Source: Vigna angularis (Eukaryota; Streptophyta; Magnoliopsida; Fabales; Fabaceae). From it: 64,000 nt of DNA. Positions 24,400-35,954 of this stretch are shown here, in pieces (position 1 is the stretch's first letter; every line of letters starts with the position of its first letter). The notes under the pieces were generated by a model, which did no database searches, was not told where the DNA came from, and saw nothing but the letters and a program-made list of their open reading frames with translations. The translations under genes were made by a program, and so were the position numbers. Location: NCBI RefSeq assembly GCF_016808095.1, contig NC_068971.1, forward strand, positions 26,618,131 through 26,682,130, read 5' to 3'.

Positions 24400-26365
24400 A
24401 TAAAATATCAATAGTTTTATTTTTATAATTACAAATTTAATTAAAAACAACACGTTGAAACCACCCAACTAACCAACCTCTTACTTAGAAACATAATCTT
24501 TTTTAATTTTCAAGTAATACACCTTTAAGCCTACCCCCAAATTAATCATCAAAATATCAACACAATTCACATAAAACTCTTTTAAATTTTAAACATCATG
24601 GAATAATAAATTCAACACCACTTAATCATAAATCAAAACTAAAAATCACGTTCATAGAAATGTACTCTACCACTCACACCTTCATCAAACCAAAATAAAC
24701 TATATTTTTATAATCAAAATAGCCCAAAACCACATTTTCAACACCAATCACATAAGACAAATGACTAGTTAGCTTCCGTGACACGAATATTCAAAGGTTA
24801 AAACTAAAACCTTTTAACCTTTACTTTGAACTCTAAACATCTTTCCACAAGTTCCTTTCCAAAAATGCTTAAAAAATACTCATGATTCTCTTAAGTTTCA
24901 TTCTCTAGATCACTGAAAAGCTATAGATTTATGTTCCTTATTACTACCGCAACTCTCCTTTTTTTAATGAAACTCTCAATTCAAAATTCTAGTTATCTCC
25001 TAACAAAATATTAACTAAGATTTAGATATAATATTATATTTATGAAATATAATTTAGTTTGTATATCCTTTTATACATACTTTATTTATCAGAGCATCAA
25101 TTTAATATGTTGTTAATAATTATTTACCAAACCTTTAATTTCTTAGAAAATAAAATAAATATTTTAAATTAATAAATCATTATCTCTCCTATCATAATTT
25201 TTTAAATATTTTGCTATCACCTATTAATATGTATCGATATCTAAGAATATCTTATGATATTTAATAGTATATAAAAATATCTCATTATATCTAATAATAT
25301 TTAATATCTTTCTAATTAAATAATTATTAATCAAATTTTTTAAATTATATAATTAACAAACTATTTTATCTTTTACTTAAAATATTTATTTAACCTTATT
25401 TGTTAATTATTTTTAATTATTATAATTTTTAGGATCTCACATCCTATAATTAAAATATTAGTTTTATAATAAAATACTCTCAAATTATATAATTTTAAAG
25501 TAAAAAGAATTTCAGATTGCGTAATCAAAAATATAAAATACCAATAGATTATATAATTCAAAAGTTTTTTTTTCATAAAGAAAATGACTTCTAGATTATA
25601 TGATTCACAAATAAAAAGAACTTTCAGCTTAAAAAATCTAATAACATTTTTTAAAAATAAAGAGAGAATTTTCATAGTTATAAAGTAAAAAGAAAAATAC
25701 GAGAATGAAAAAAAATTCTCCAACTTATAAGCTCAAGTTAAGCTTATAATAGATCTCAAGTTAATTGGGTTAACAAAACTGAAATTTTCATGTGAACCAA
25801 AATAAATTTAACTCGTAAAAGTTAAATGGATTTAAACGAGGTCGTTGATAATTGACCAATTTATAAATTTTCAAAAAGTAATACAAATTATACGATATCA
25901 TTTTTTAAATCTTTTGAAAGGTTTGGATGTTTAATTTATTTTAAAATTTTAATCTGATATGCATTTAATATTTAATGTGAATTTGCATTAATTATTAAAC
26001 ATTGAAAGTTTTTGTATTTAATTTAAAATTGTTTAGCACTTATAATTTTTTTTATGTTTTTAAAATTTAGAAAATCGGACCAACTAACTCAGTAGTAAAT
26101 GGGATCCAATTATGAAGCTTCTAACTCACTGCATTACCCTATTTTATTTGGCTAATGCTCTTTTTCATTAATTCGGCCAAACAGAAACATTCGATGTTTT
26201 AATGAAGACATAGAGAACATGAATGTGACAAATAAGAATTCGCAGTCAAACACTGCTAAATAAATATCTCGTTCGACCCACGCTTACAATAGGTGGTACC
26301 CCACATGCATTTGTGCTGTGAATTATTGCAGCTATAAGACCAATAATGTCTGATGTATCTTGTAT
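24400..26365. other. AT-rich intergenic DNA
   Basis: No coding sequence seen. The longest minus-strand frame (25403-25723) is a low-complexity Phe/Lys/Ile-rich product of AT-rich DNA. Confidence 0.6.
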
Positions 26366-26366
26366 A

Positions 26367-26368
<2 letters not shown>

Positions 26369-26423
<55 letters not shown>
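26369..26423. repeat. (TA)n microsatellite upstream of the RETICULATA gene
   Basis: A 54-bp TA run about 470 bp upstream of the start codon at 26894. Confidence 0.95.
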
Positions 26424-26426
<3 letters not shown>

Positions 26427-26893
26427 CCAACCTCAACAATACAAAATAGGGAAAACACTGAAGCCAAAAGTACTTACGCAGTTACCCTCACTTCGCCGCA
26501 TCTATTCACTTCCAGTTTTATCCCTAACTTCCGACTACTGATCCTCCTCTCAACAACGTATATTTCTTACCCTCTTTTACTTGTTATGTTTTCTTTTATT
26601 CTTGTACTTTTTCTTATTTTCTTAGCCGTTTTGAGTGAACTTTCCTATTTTCGTTTCAAAAATTTCATTGCTTCAGTGCTGCCCTTGTTGATTTTCATTT
26701 TTCTCTACATTCCCTGATGCATGCATGCTTAAGTTTGGATTGGTGACTGGTTTGTTTGGTTCTGTTTGTCCTGCAGATTTGGGGAATGGCCTGTTTGGTT
26801 TCCTTCTGATTGTTTAATCAGTAGGAAGGAAAAAAAATTAGTCGACTTTTCTGGGTAGTATTGTGTTGAGAGAAAGTTGAGTTTTTTAGCATA

Positions 26894-29800
26894 ATGGCGG
26901 GTTGTTTTTCAAATTTTGCCGTGGCCGGTGTTGCCAATGTGAGGCAAGAAGCCCTTTTCGGGAATTTGGGAAATCAGGAGTCAAATTTGATTAGGTTGAG
27001 TTTCAGGGGTGCGTTGAATAAGGCTGCATTTCATGTTCTGTGTGGGAACAAGTGTGGTAGACCATGGGTGGCTACGCAAAAGAAAAAAACTTTTCTTGTA
27101 ATGAGTATGTCGCAGCCGTCTGCTGAATCGCAATCTTCTGTGACTTCAATAGGATTTTCCGAAGGGGGAGGTGATGGTCTCCAGAGTAAGGAACATGTGA
27201 CTCGAGATAATGAGTCAGACTCCAAAATTGATAGAAATGATGATAATGGAGTTGTAGTAGATAACGGTGGTGGGAATGGAAGCTTTGGAAGTGGTGGAGA
27301 GGGAGATGGGAGTGGTGGGGGTGGGGATGGTGGTGATGATGACAGTCATGACAATGAAGAGGAGGAATTTGGGCCAATACTGAGATATGATGAAGTAATG
27401 AGAGAGACACAGGCTCGTGGAGCTACCCTTCCTTTAGACATGATAGAGGCTGCTAAGAGTGTGGGAATCCGTAAGGTGCTTCTACTTAGATATCTGGACC
27501 TGCAGGTACAGTTTCTAAATGTCTATACATTTTCCCCTATTCTTTCCCAAGTTGTGATTATGTAATGGATTCTGGGCGCAAACTCGTGTAAAACAAGATT
27601 ACCATTCCATTACCTTAGACTTTAATACTGTTATAATTACTGTTTTAATTGCAGGGATCCTTTTGGCCTTTAGGATTTTTCATGAAATCATGCTCTATGC
27701 TTCGCAATCGAATGTTAGCTGATCCAGCGTTTCTTTTCAAAATTGGCACAGAGGTTGGTTGGTCTTGTCTTGTAGGAATCCTAATGTTTACTTTTTGTAT
27801 CATTTAATGGCAGAACTGCAGTGTGTTGACCTATCCAACCATCTGAGTGCTCTATGTAACATATGACAGTAAGTATTCACCATTGGCAATAATGGTAATA
27901 AAATAGTTTCCTATGTAACAAGGTATCTATATATTCAAAAAGAATTGTGCTGATGACTGCAGCCCTTATATGGTATAAGTGAAAATAATTGAAATTCATG
28001 TAATACTGACCTAGTGGGATAATTTTGGAAGTTTTCTTTGTATTTATATTTATGTAACATTTTATCTTGGTATGCAGATTGTCATTGATACATGTTGTGC
28101 TACTTTTGCTGAAGTTCAAAAGAGAGGCAAAGACTTTTGGGCCGAATTTGAGTTGTATCTTGCAGATCTTCTCGTTGGTCTAGTTGTTAATATTGCTTTG
28201 GTAGGTATGTTGGCGCCCTATGCTCGAATAGGGAAACCATCAATATCTAGTGGATTCCTTGGTAGAATGCAGAAGGCCTATGCAGCCTTGCCTAGCAGGT
28301 TTGTCATCATACCATATAGATGGGATTGTTTTCTTATCTCAATATTTTTATATCTTATGTGTATATATAACTAATAATTGTCCATCTAAAAAAGGCTTGG
28401 AAGTAAGGTTTCTCCATAAATAACAATTATCCATACAATTAACAATAGTTAGGCCTTACTTGCTTTGTGTCTGTGGAGTATGGAGAAGTTTTCACCTAAG
28501 TTTCTATTTTACTCACTGTATGCAGTGTATTTGAAGCAGAAAGGCCAGGATGTAGGTTTTCTGTGCAGCAGAGACTTGGAACATACTTCTACAAGGTAAT
28601 TACTGAAATCATTTCATTTTTCAACCAAGGTGGGAAGTTTCTGTTGTGCAGTTATATTTTAACTTGCGTTTTGAATTCCAGGGTATAATGTATGGAGCTG
28701 TTGGATTTGCATGTGGTATTATAGGCCAAGGCATTGCAAATATGATCATGACTGCAAAGAGGTATGAGTTTCTTCCCTAGAGTTTGTTTGACATAATTTG
28801 CTTCTTTGTAGGCACAATGTAACAGCCTACCTTCATAGTTCACAAGTTAATAGAAAATTTGTTGGCTCTTATAATCATATGTTTGTAATTGTCCTCGTGG
28901 AACATCTAATACAATGACAATCCTGTTAATAGATAAAATTATGGCTGGAAATTGTTATTTTGTTTCCGCATAGTGCCTACTTTGCCTTCACAAAGGAGGG
29001 AGTTTGTTCTGTTATAATTCCCTACAATTTGCAAGGTACAACATTATAGAAACCTAGGTCTCTCACTTAGTATAACGTAAAATGTTTTATGAGCACACTT
29101 TTAAAGAGGTGTGGCACTACATGGTTTGGTGATATAGAAACCATTTCTGTTGACAGTGTACCAAAGTTATATCTAATTAAGAGCCAGTGTTCATACTGGA
29201 TGGTAGTTTATATTAAACTGTATGAATCCTTATTCTTCTGAGCAATTAATTTCTCACTTGTTCTTGCTGCATACCAGGAGCATAAAGAAATCAGAAGAGG
29301 ACATACCTGTGCCACCACTTATAAAGAGTGCTGCTCTTTGGGGTATGATGTTCTTTGTTTAAAAATATTGCATAATCTGTAGTTCTTCTCTTCCGTACAA
29401 CTGGAAGACAACAATCTGTGTCTTCATTTATTTATTAGGAAACTCTTCTCAATTTTAAGCTTATTACTTATTAATAACTATGAATATAGTTACGAGGTCA
29501 AATATTATTCATATCATTAAAGGATAAAATGTATCATATTAGTACTGCAAAAAAGATTTAGTTTATGTTTTGAAACACAAGTTTTTCATATAAATGTTTA
29601 AAACCAGTTTATTGATGTCTTGTTATATTCATTTTATATTATTGTTCGGAAATTTTGACTTGTCTATTTAAAACTGCTTTGTTCAATTAGAGTGGTGGAA
29701 AAATACTAGGTCCTGTTTGGATAAGTATTTTCGTAAACACTTCTAAGAAAAGAAAATATGAAGATAAAATGTATTGAATTTCTTTCATAAGCTAAAATTA

Positions 29801-30644
29801 AGTTCTGAATTTTTATAGAAATTCTCATATATGTTCCCCTTAAAGCTAAGATTCATAAGTTGGTTTTACTTACAGAAAAAAACCTCAATCCATTTTACTT
29901 TTTTATGTTCTTTTCCTATAGTGCTAATGGAGAAGTTTCTCCAAATAGGCCTAGATATATTGTTATCTCTTTGCGTTCAACATTTGTTATTTTTTAGCCA
30001 GTTGGGAACAAGTGAGAAAAGTACTGGAAACTAATTTATGACTTTTGTGGTTCTCTCTCTCCAAAAGAAAACTTGTATTGTTTTTGTGTTATCCTCAGTG
30101 TAATTTCTCTCCCCCTTCCTTTAGCCCCTCTTACCATTAAAGAAAAAGGTAAAAGGACCCATCACAATATTTGTATATGATTGTTACACCATTGAACCCA
30201 AAACGTTGCATGTCAAATATGAAATGTTGCATGCTGTCAGTTTGTAGCTAAAAAGGGTGTAGAAATCTTTGTACCATTTGATATCGGTTCAAATGTATGG
30301 TGTGGATTGCCAACATTTCTCAAGTTTCATTTGATGTTTTCTGATTTACTGTTAGTTTTGACATTTGGTCATTATATCATCCTAACTCAACTTATTGTAT
30401 ATTGTTCCTGGTTGTAACACATTTCCTTGCTCCTTGAACCTCCATTCTAGGTGTGTTTCTTGCTGTTTCTTCCAACACGCGGTACCAGATTGTCAATGGA
30501 CTAGAACGGTTGGTTGAAGCGTCACCAATGGCAAAGCAGGTTCCCCCAGTTGCTCTGGCTTTCACAGTTGGCGTGCGTTTTGCCAACAATGTGTATGGTG
30601 GCATGCAGTTTGTTGATTGGGCTAGGTGGAGTGGAGTACAATGA
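26894..30644 (+). CDS. RE: Protein RETICULATA (DUF3411), chloroplastic, 7 exons, 446 aa
   Basis: Exons: 26894-27505, 27655-27753, 28078-28298, 28526-28595, 28682-28761, 29278-29342 and 30451-30644. All introns are GT..AG and the sum is 1341 bases in frame. The N-terminus (MAGCFSNFAVAGVANVRQEA) is a Ser/Arg-containing plastid transit peptide; residues about 115-155 form a Gly/Asp-rich acidic linker; DUF3411 follows from about residue 163 (FGPILRYDEV). Membrane segments lie at about residues 266-285 and 335-357, and the end is GGMQFVDWARWSGVQ. The match to Arabidopsis RETICULATA/LCD1 is close over the whole mature part. That family sits in the plastid envelope, and mutants have pale, net-veined leaves from poor mesophyll development; the biochemical role is unsettled. 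Intron 6 holds a MITE-like insert. The retained-intron frame past 27505 is not coding. Confidence 0.95.
29705..29953. mobile_element. MITE-like element in RETICULATA intron 6
   Basis: Starts CTAGGTCCTGTTTGGATAAG and ends with an imperfect inverted copy (CTCCAAATAGGCCTAG). ATA stands on both outer sides and may be a 3-bp target duplication. No coding. The ends resemble those of the element at 17633-17855, so they are probably one family. Confidence 0.55.
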
Positions 30645-30659
30645 CTCCTTTTTCCTGAT

Positions 30660-32630
30660 CTGTGTTCTAGTCATGTAGATGTGATTTTCTAGCCATCAAT
30701 ATATGGTGCGTTGAATTGGCAGATTTGTGCTACTTGGTTAAGGTTGCATGGTTTGATAGAAAGGTTTTATTTCTGGGATTATAAATGTTACTAGGCAATA
30801 ATTTAGAGGCATGCCGTTTGTTACTTCTATATTCGGCAACAAACGGTAGAGTGCGTGTTAGAAAGAGTGTATTGATAGCACTTCTCTCCGGTCAAGACCT
30901 GCATATTTATCTAGAATAACCAAAATAACCTATCAAGGTGTTTGGATACAAGTTACATGAGTTTTTGAAAGTTTCTCTATTGAAAATATAGAGTATTTTC
31001 CATTGGAGAAGCTCTTGGAAATTCTTCTAACTATAACAGACTGACAGAATCTGGAAACGTAAAAACGCCATGGTAAATATATAACATGTTCTAACAGCTT
31101 AGATTCCCTGTTAATTATTTGGGTTTATATCAAACTTATCAGTTTCAATATTTGATGAAAATTGATTTGTTTGGGACTGGAATTCAATCTTTGTTAATGA
31201 CACTTCATTTGTTTCTCTAAGAAAAGGTAAAGTGCTAATTTAGAGAAAGAAGTTAGAAAAAAATCGAAATAACGGTTAAGTTCAAATTGCCAAAGATGAT
31301 ATTAGTTTGGTATGAATGTGATATTATTTTCAAGTAATGAAATTGCAACTTGTTTTACATTTGAAATGGTTTTCTAAAAGCTAATCCAAACGTTGATTAA
31401 TGTTCTGTCTATTGAAATGTATCCTCGATTTTTGGCATTTCAAATCCAACCCGCAAATAAAGTATAAAATGTTCTTTTTTCAAAGAAGTTAAATGATCTA
31501 AGGATGAAAATATTTTCCAATGACTCATCGAACGGGTGAATTTGTTTTAATTTAACTAGTAATTAGGAATTCTGGTTTACCTGCCTGAAAATATTTAAAT
31601 TCTCGTTGTTAGCATATCTTCCTCTCTGGTAAACACAAGCAAGTAATCAGAATGCAGCAATTCATTTCTTTCCCTTACAAATCACACAGATGATGCCACG
31701 GGTGAGTTCTTACCAAAAAACCAGACTTGCCTTGATCTTAATTACTTAAAGCTATTGTTATTGTGATTTGAAATTTAAGCCAAAGTGTGTACATAAAGAG
31801 AGCATAGCTCTTGAATCAGATATTTACTTGCATATATAGAAGCAGTTTTAATTTCTTCTATGTGCTGTACTACAATGTAACTTCTAATGAATGATAACAT
31901 GACAGGGCATAGGATCATGTTTCTAGGTGCTGGAATGTCATCTTTAAGACCACCAAACTGTCTTAGTCGTTCGTTCTGATTGCATACAACCCACAAACAC
32001 ACACCTTGCTATTCTCTATTTGGGTCTTGGATTGTTTGCAGTAGGTTCTGGAGGCCCAAGACCCTGCAACATTGCCTTTGGAGCTAATCAATTTCATACC
32101 AAAACTGAGGAAGGGAAAGCTCAGTTAGAGAGCTTCTGCAATTGGTAGTACCTTTTGTTCACGTAGCTCTTTTATAAAGCTAGGTCATGCCTCATAAATA
32201 GTGTGTCCCTGTGGACATGTATCAGATACCTACATCCGTATGACAATTGTAGGACATATATCGATGTCTCCCTTTTTTGATACAATTTTGACATAATTCC
32301 ATCTAATAAGGATAAATAAAATGATTTTCTAAAAGCCATAAACTTGTAAAGTGATTGAATGAGTTTCTATGATTATAAAAATAAAGAACAAATATTATAT
32401 CATCATTACTTTTCACTTTTTGGATATCTGATAAATGGATTAGATTTATTTTCATACTAAGTTACAATATGTTTAGATTATTATATTTGATTAAATTTGT
32501 TTATAAATGATTTTAAGTATATAAATATTGATTGTTAAATTAAATAATTCATAATGATCTAATATATAGATATATGTTTTCATGTCGTATGGAAATTATA
32601 TGGGTTGTGAGGTGTTTGTATTTGTATAGT
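30660..32630. other. Intergenic DNA downstream of RETICULATA
   Basis: The first part is the 3' flank of the RETICULATA gene. A stretch at about 30937-31395 starts AAGGTGTTTGGATAC and ends with the partial inverse (AATCCAAACGTTGAT), so it may be another MITE-like insert. A GT donor (CGG/GTGAGT near 31700) and a TTGTTTGCAG acceptor near 32040 could frame an intron, but no convincing protein results. Confidence 0.4.
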
Positions 32631-32823
32631 ATAGACTTACCAATTTAACCTAGACTAGCTCAAACTGATTTATCTTTACTTTTTTTTTCAAACACGACTC
32701 GAACTTTGATTTAAATAGGCCTTTCACGACCTTAGGATCTAACTAATATTGTGTCAAAACTTGTCAATTTAACCTAGAGTAGCTCAAACTGATTTACCTT
32801 TACATTTTTTTTTTTGGTAAATA

Positions 32824-33090
32824 TGTTGGAAGTTTCACATCGACTAGAGATAAGGTCAATTCATAGTTTATAATTGGGTGCAAACCTCACCCTACAAGCC
32901 GGTTTTGTGGGGTTGAATTAGGCTTAAAGTTCACTTCTAACATGGTATCAGAGCCATGGTTAGAGCCTATCCTAGCAATATTTGTTGTTTGTTGGGCATA
33001 TACGGGGGGTGTGTTGGAAGTCCCACATTGACTAGAGATAAGGTCAATTCATAGAAACCTAGGGTGTAAACCTCACCCTACAAGCCTCAA
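32824..33090 (+). mobile_element. TRIM retroelement (miniature LTR element), 3' LTR truncated
   Basis: The 5' LTR of 119 bp (32824-32942) starts TGTTGGAAGTTTCACATCG and ends CTTCTAACA. It is followed at once by TGGTATCAGAGCC, the standard plant initiator-Met tRNA primer site. After only about 69 bp of interior and a GGGGGG tract, the start of the LTR recurs at 33012 (TGTTGGAAGTCCCACATTG) and is lost after about 79 bp. There is no coding. TRIMs are non-autonomous and depend on enzymes of other LTR elements. Confidence 0.85.
32943..32955 (+). other. Primer-binding site of the TRIM
   Basis: TGGTATCAGAGCC directly follows the CA end of the 5' LTR and matches the 3' end of initiator tRNA-Met. Confidence 0.85.
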
Positions 33091-33399
33091 TTTTCATTCC
33101 ATTTGGCTCGTCTCGACCTTTGGTATAGACTAACCAATCTCAATCTTTGACTTGTGTTAGTTTGTCCCGACTTTCGACCCAAGGTGGTTCATCTTGACCT
33201 TCGGTCTATCTCTACCTTTGTCGTGGGTTGGCCCATCTTGACCTTTGACTCAGACCAACCCGTTTTGACCTTCAACCTAGTTAGGCTTATCTTAACCTTT
33301 GGTTCGACCCATCTTGATCTTTAGCCTTTGCAGATTTATCTCAACCTTTAGTATAGGATGATCCGTCTCAATCTTCAGTAAAAAAAAAAAATAACGACT

Positions 33400-34505
33400 T
33401 GATCTTTGACTTACACAAAAGTTATTTATAGGAGCTCATTAAAATATTATATAATGAAAACTAAACCCACCTTAGTTTTGATTCTAACCCATTTTGATGA
33501 TAACAACTTTGGGCTAGAGACTTTTTTTTTGTCCCCTTATTTTGAGGCGTCCCTTGAAGAGATTATTCAAAAATGGGTTAAGGCGTTCAAATTAACACTT
33601 CTATAGTTATAAAGGTATATGCGCTACATAGGCTCACAAGTGATCTTTTGGTTTGCTATTATTGCCGTTTGAGACTAATGTTAGTTGGTTCCATATATGG
33701 TTTTATTATTCTCACGATGTGCTTTAACCATTTTCCTGTTGGGACGAGCTTGTTTGCGTAGTACACCTTTTTTGCATGGCACTGACTTGAATAAGAATAG
33801 GCTTGAGTACTATTATTACACTATTGTTGGTTTTGAAGGGTTGATCTTGAACTTTTACTTCTTTGCTTGTCGTTACCTACACAATGAAGTGTTCCAAAGT
33901 CTATGTTGACCAATTTAGACTCAGAAATGCTAAATTATTAAAATTAAATAAAATTCATACATGACAAAAAGTATTGATTTGATGACTAAGACACTCTCAA
34001 GAATTGACAACGATACTCTTCAACTTAGTTTTAGTAGGAATTTCTTAGCCATTTTACCTCACATTGAGGCTTACCTTCACTCAATTTTGAATAAAGGATT
34101 TTGGTATTCTAAAATTTTTCCCACGCCTTGAAGTCGCACACTCCAGTTGCCGTATATCACTGTCAGTCAATATTGTTTGGACTTTCTACTCAATAGACTT
34201 GGTTGTAGGCCAGCTAGCACTCCCTTGGATCTTGGCCTTGATTATGTTTTTGATAGCCTCCATATTCTGATTTTGTTGGGTATCTAATCGCAACTTGTCC
34301 TAAAATTTCTGATGCAGTCCACCAACTAAGCCATTTCTAAAATAGTTCAATGTGTTAAAAGGTTCATCCGAGAAAGGCTTATTCTTCCCACGCTCCATTA
34401 CTCTGCAATAGGTATATCTCTCTCGTCTCTTAACGCTCAAAAAGCAACGATCTAGCCCCTTCTTCTTCCACCAAATATCAATACCGTGCATTGCAACTTG
34501 TGAAC
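33400..34505. other. Non-coding stretch
   Basis: Open frames (33406-33606, 33685-33909, minus 34300-34491) show no recognisable domain. Because a copia RNase H tail lies just downstream, part of this may be eroded retrotransposon sequence, but I could not match it. Confidence 0.35.
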
Positions 34506-34509
34506 TACA

Positions 34510-34735
34510 TTGACTCTCTCATTTGTTACAGGATCTTCACATCACTTGTATGATTTTGTTATAACAAAAATGCATTATGCTACATGGACCTACTAAACAT
34601 AGTGGTTGATTGTTACATTATCCTTAAGCTTTGCTCAACTGGTCTCATGCATCTTCTTCCTATCCCTTCAAGCCAGCTAACAACAGATATCTTCACCAAG
34701 GATTTGATTCCATGCACCAGTTTCCAAGGTTAGGC
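34510..34735 (+). pseudogene. copia RNase H C-terminal remnant
   Basis: Plus-strand frames read a TKHxxxDCxxI-like segment split by a frameshift, then LMHLLPIPSSQLTTDIFTKD and a stop soon after. This is the end of a copia polyprotein (usual form ...ADIFTKPL). It is a fragment without other domains nearby. Confidence 0.65.
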
Positions 34736-35138
34736 TCAGCGATATCACACATATCAGTTAGTTAGGGACCTATACTTATGTTATTTGAGCTATAGCTAGA
34801 CTCATTTTCCAAATGTATTTATACTCTCAACATATTAAACATTGATGTAGGAACTGAGTCTCACCTTTTTTTTTCCATAACATCACTGTTTTAACATTTT
34901 ATCGTAACATAACTCATGAGTAATTGATTCATCACTAACACCTCTAAATATGGAGAAGTATAAGACTAATAAATAAACTAAAGGACAGAGAAAAAAAGTA
35001 ATTTAAACATGTAAAGCGACCTTACATTAGAGAAAGGGTTAAACTGACAGCAATTAGAGAAGAAGAGATAAAGGGTTAAATAAGGGTTGTGGACAGAAGT
35101 TGGAGGCTGTAGAATAATAGTGAGAGTTGTTATCATAA

Positions 35139-35145
35139 TATAAAT
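35139..35145 (+). promoter_or_regulatory. TATA-box candidate of the MIZ1-like gene
   Basis: TATAAAT lies about 140 bp upstream of the start codon, a usual distance for a plant leader of about 110 nt. Confidence 0.45.
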
Positions 35146-35279
35146 GGAGACATGCACGGACCGTACCAGCATGCACTCACATGATCCTACCCTTCAGTTC
35201 GCCCTTCCACAACCTGAACACCCGTTCTTCAAGAAACACACATTTTACTATCACTTCCTTCTCACCACCGCCCACCACC

Positions 35280-35951
35280 ATGGCCATCGACACCCTCCGT
35301 CGATTCTTTCTTCCGTGTTTCTTCTCTTCCAAGCAGCAACCCACCGTCCCTTTCTCCGACCATCATCTGCAGACCAAGAACCGCCCCTCCTCCCCGGCCT
35401 CGTCAACGTCCTCCTCCACCGCCACCTCGGCTGCCCCGCCCCGTCCCTCAAAGTCCATGGTGATCGGCACCATCTTCGGGAACCGCCGCGGGCACGTGTG
35501 GTTCTGCGTGCAGCACGACCGGCTTTCCGCCAAGCCCTCGCTCCTCCTCGAGCTTCCTCTCTCCACCGACCATCTCGTACGCGAAATGCGCAACGGCCTC
35601 GTGCGCATCGCGCTCGAGTGCTCCGACGCTGCCACGTGTCCCCTCCGCTCCGTCCCCCTCTGGACCGCCTTCTGCAACGGCAAGAAGACAGGCTTCGCCG
35701 CGCGCCGCCGGGCCGGAGACCGCGTCCGCTCCATCCTCCGCACCATGCAGTGCGTCTCCGTCGGCGCCGGCGTCATCCCCTCAGGCTTCTCCTCCGACAC
35801 CTCCGAGGAACTCATGTACATGCGCGCCAACTTCGAACACGTCGTTGGCAACGCTGACTCCGAGTCCTTCCACCTCATCAACCCCGACGAGTGCCCCGGC
35901 CAAGAACTCAGCGTTTTCTTGCTCCGATCCCGACTCGCCGCCATCCGCTGA
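35280..35951 (+). CDS. MIZU-KUSSEI1-like protein (DUF617), intronless, 223 aa
   Basis: The start is the ATG at 35280 in a strong ACCACCATGG context. The frame is open upstream to 35181, but that extension looks like leader sequence. Residues 1-57 are a low-complexity Ser/Pro-rich stretch; the DUF617 domain runs from about residue 60 (MVIGTIFGNRRGHVWFCVQ) through LLLELPLSTDHLVREMRNG and ELMYMRANFEHVVG to PGQELSVFLLRSRLAAIR. Arabidopsis MIZ1 of this family is needed for root hydrotropism and is tied to ER and Ca2+ signalling; the other members are mostly uncharacterised. This protein is shorter than MIZ1 itself, so MIZ1-like is the safe label. The coding sequence is strikingly GC-rich against AT-rich flanks, a known trait of intronless DUF617 genes. 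Long open frames on other strands here are shadows. Confidence 0.95.
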   Translation: MAIDTLRRFFLPCFFSSKQQPTVPFSDHHLQTKNRPSSPASSTSSSTATSAAPPRPSKSMVIGTIFGNRRGHVWFCVQHDRLSAKPSLLLELPLSTDHLVREMRNGLVRIALECSDAATCPLRSVPLWTAFCNGKKTGFAARRRAGDRVRSILRTMQCVSVGAGVIPSGFSSDTSEELMYMRANFEHVVGNADSESFHLINPDECPGQELSVFLLRSRLAAIR

Positions 35952-35954
35952 GCC

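Larger units (their letters stand above)
32634..33385. repeat. Degenerate minisatellite-like region with a nested TRIM
   Basis: Short blocks of the pattern GACCTTTGACC...CCATCTTGACC recur with variations across 33100-33385. On the left, a unit starting ACTTACCAATTTAACCTAGA (32635) is repeated 124 bp later. The TRIM element at 32824-33090 interrupts this repeat. Confidence 0.7.

Noticed and set aside
25403..25723. A 106-aa Phe/Lys/Ile-rich frame
   Set aside because: Low-complexity translation of AT-rich DNA; no motif or start context.
27072..27410. Open frame of 112 aa on the minus strand, His-rich
   Set aside because: It lies antisense to RETICULATA exon 1; the His-rich run is the complement of the GGTGAT-type linker codons.
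28072..28374. A 100-aa plus-strand frame as a separate gene
   Set aside because: It is RETICULATA exon 3 extended into flanking introns; splice sites at 28078 and 28298 define the coding part.
30392..30604. Minus-strand 70-aa frame
   Set aside because: Antisense shadow of RETICULATA exon 7.
35144..35944. Several long open frames in other frames and on the minus strand around the MIZ1-like gene
   Set aside because: GC-rich coding DNA lacks stops in shadow frames; only the DUF617 frame matches a protein family.
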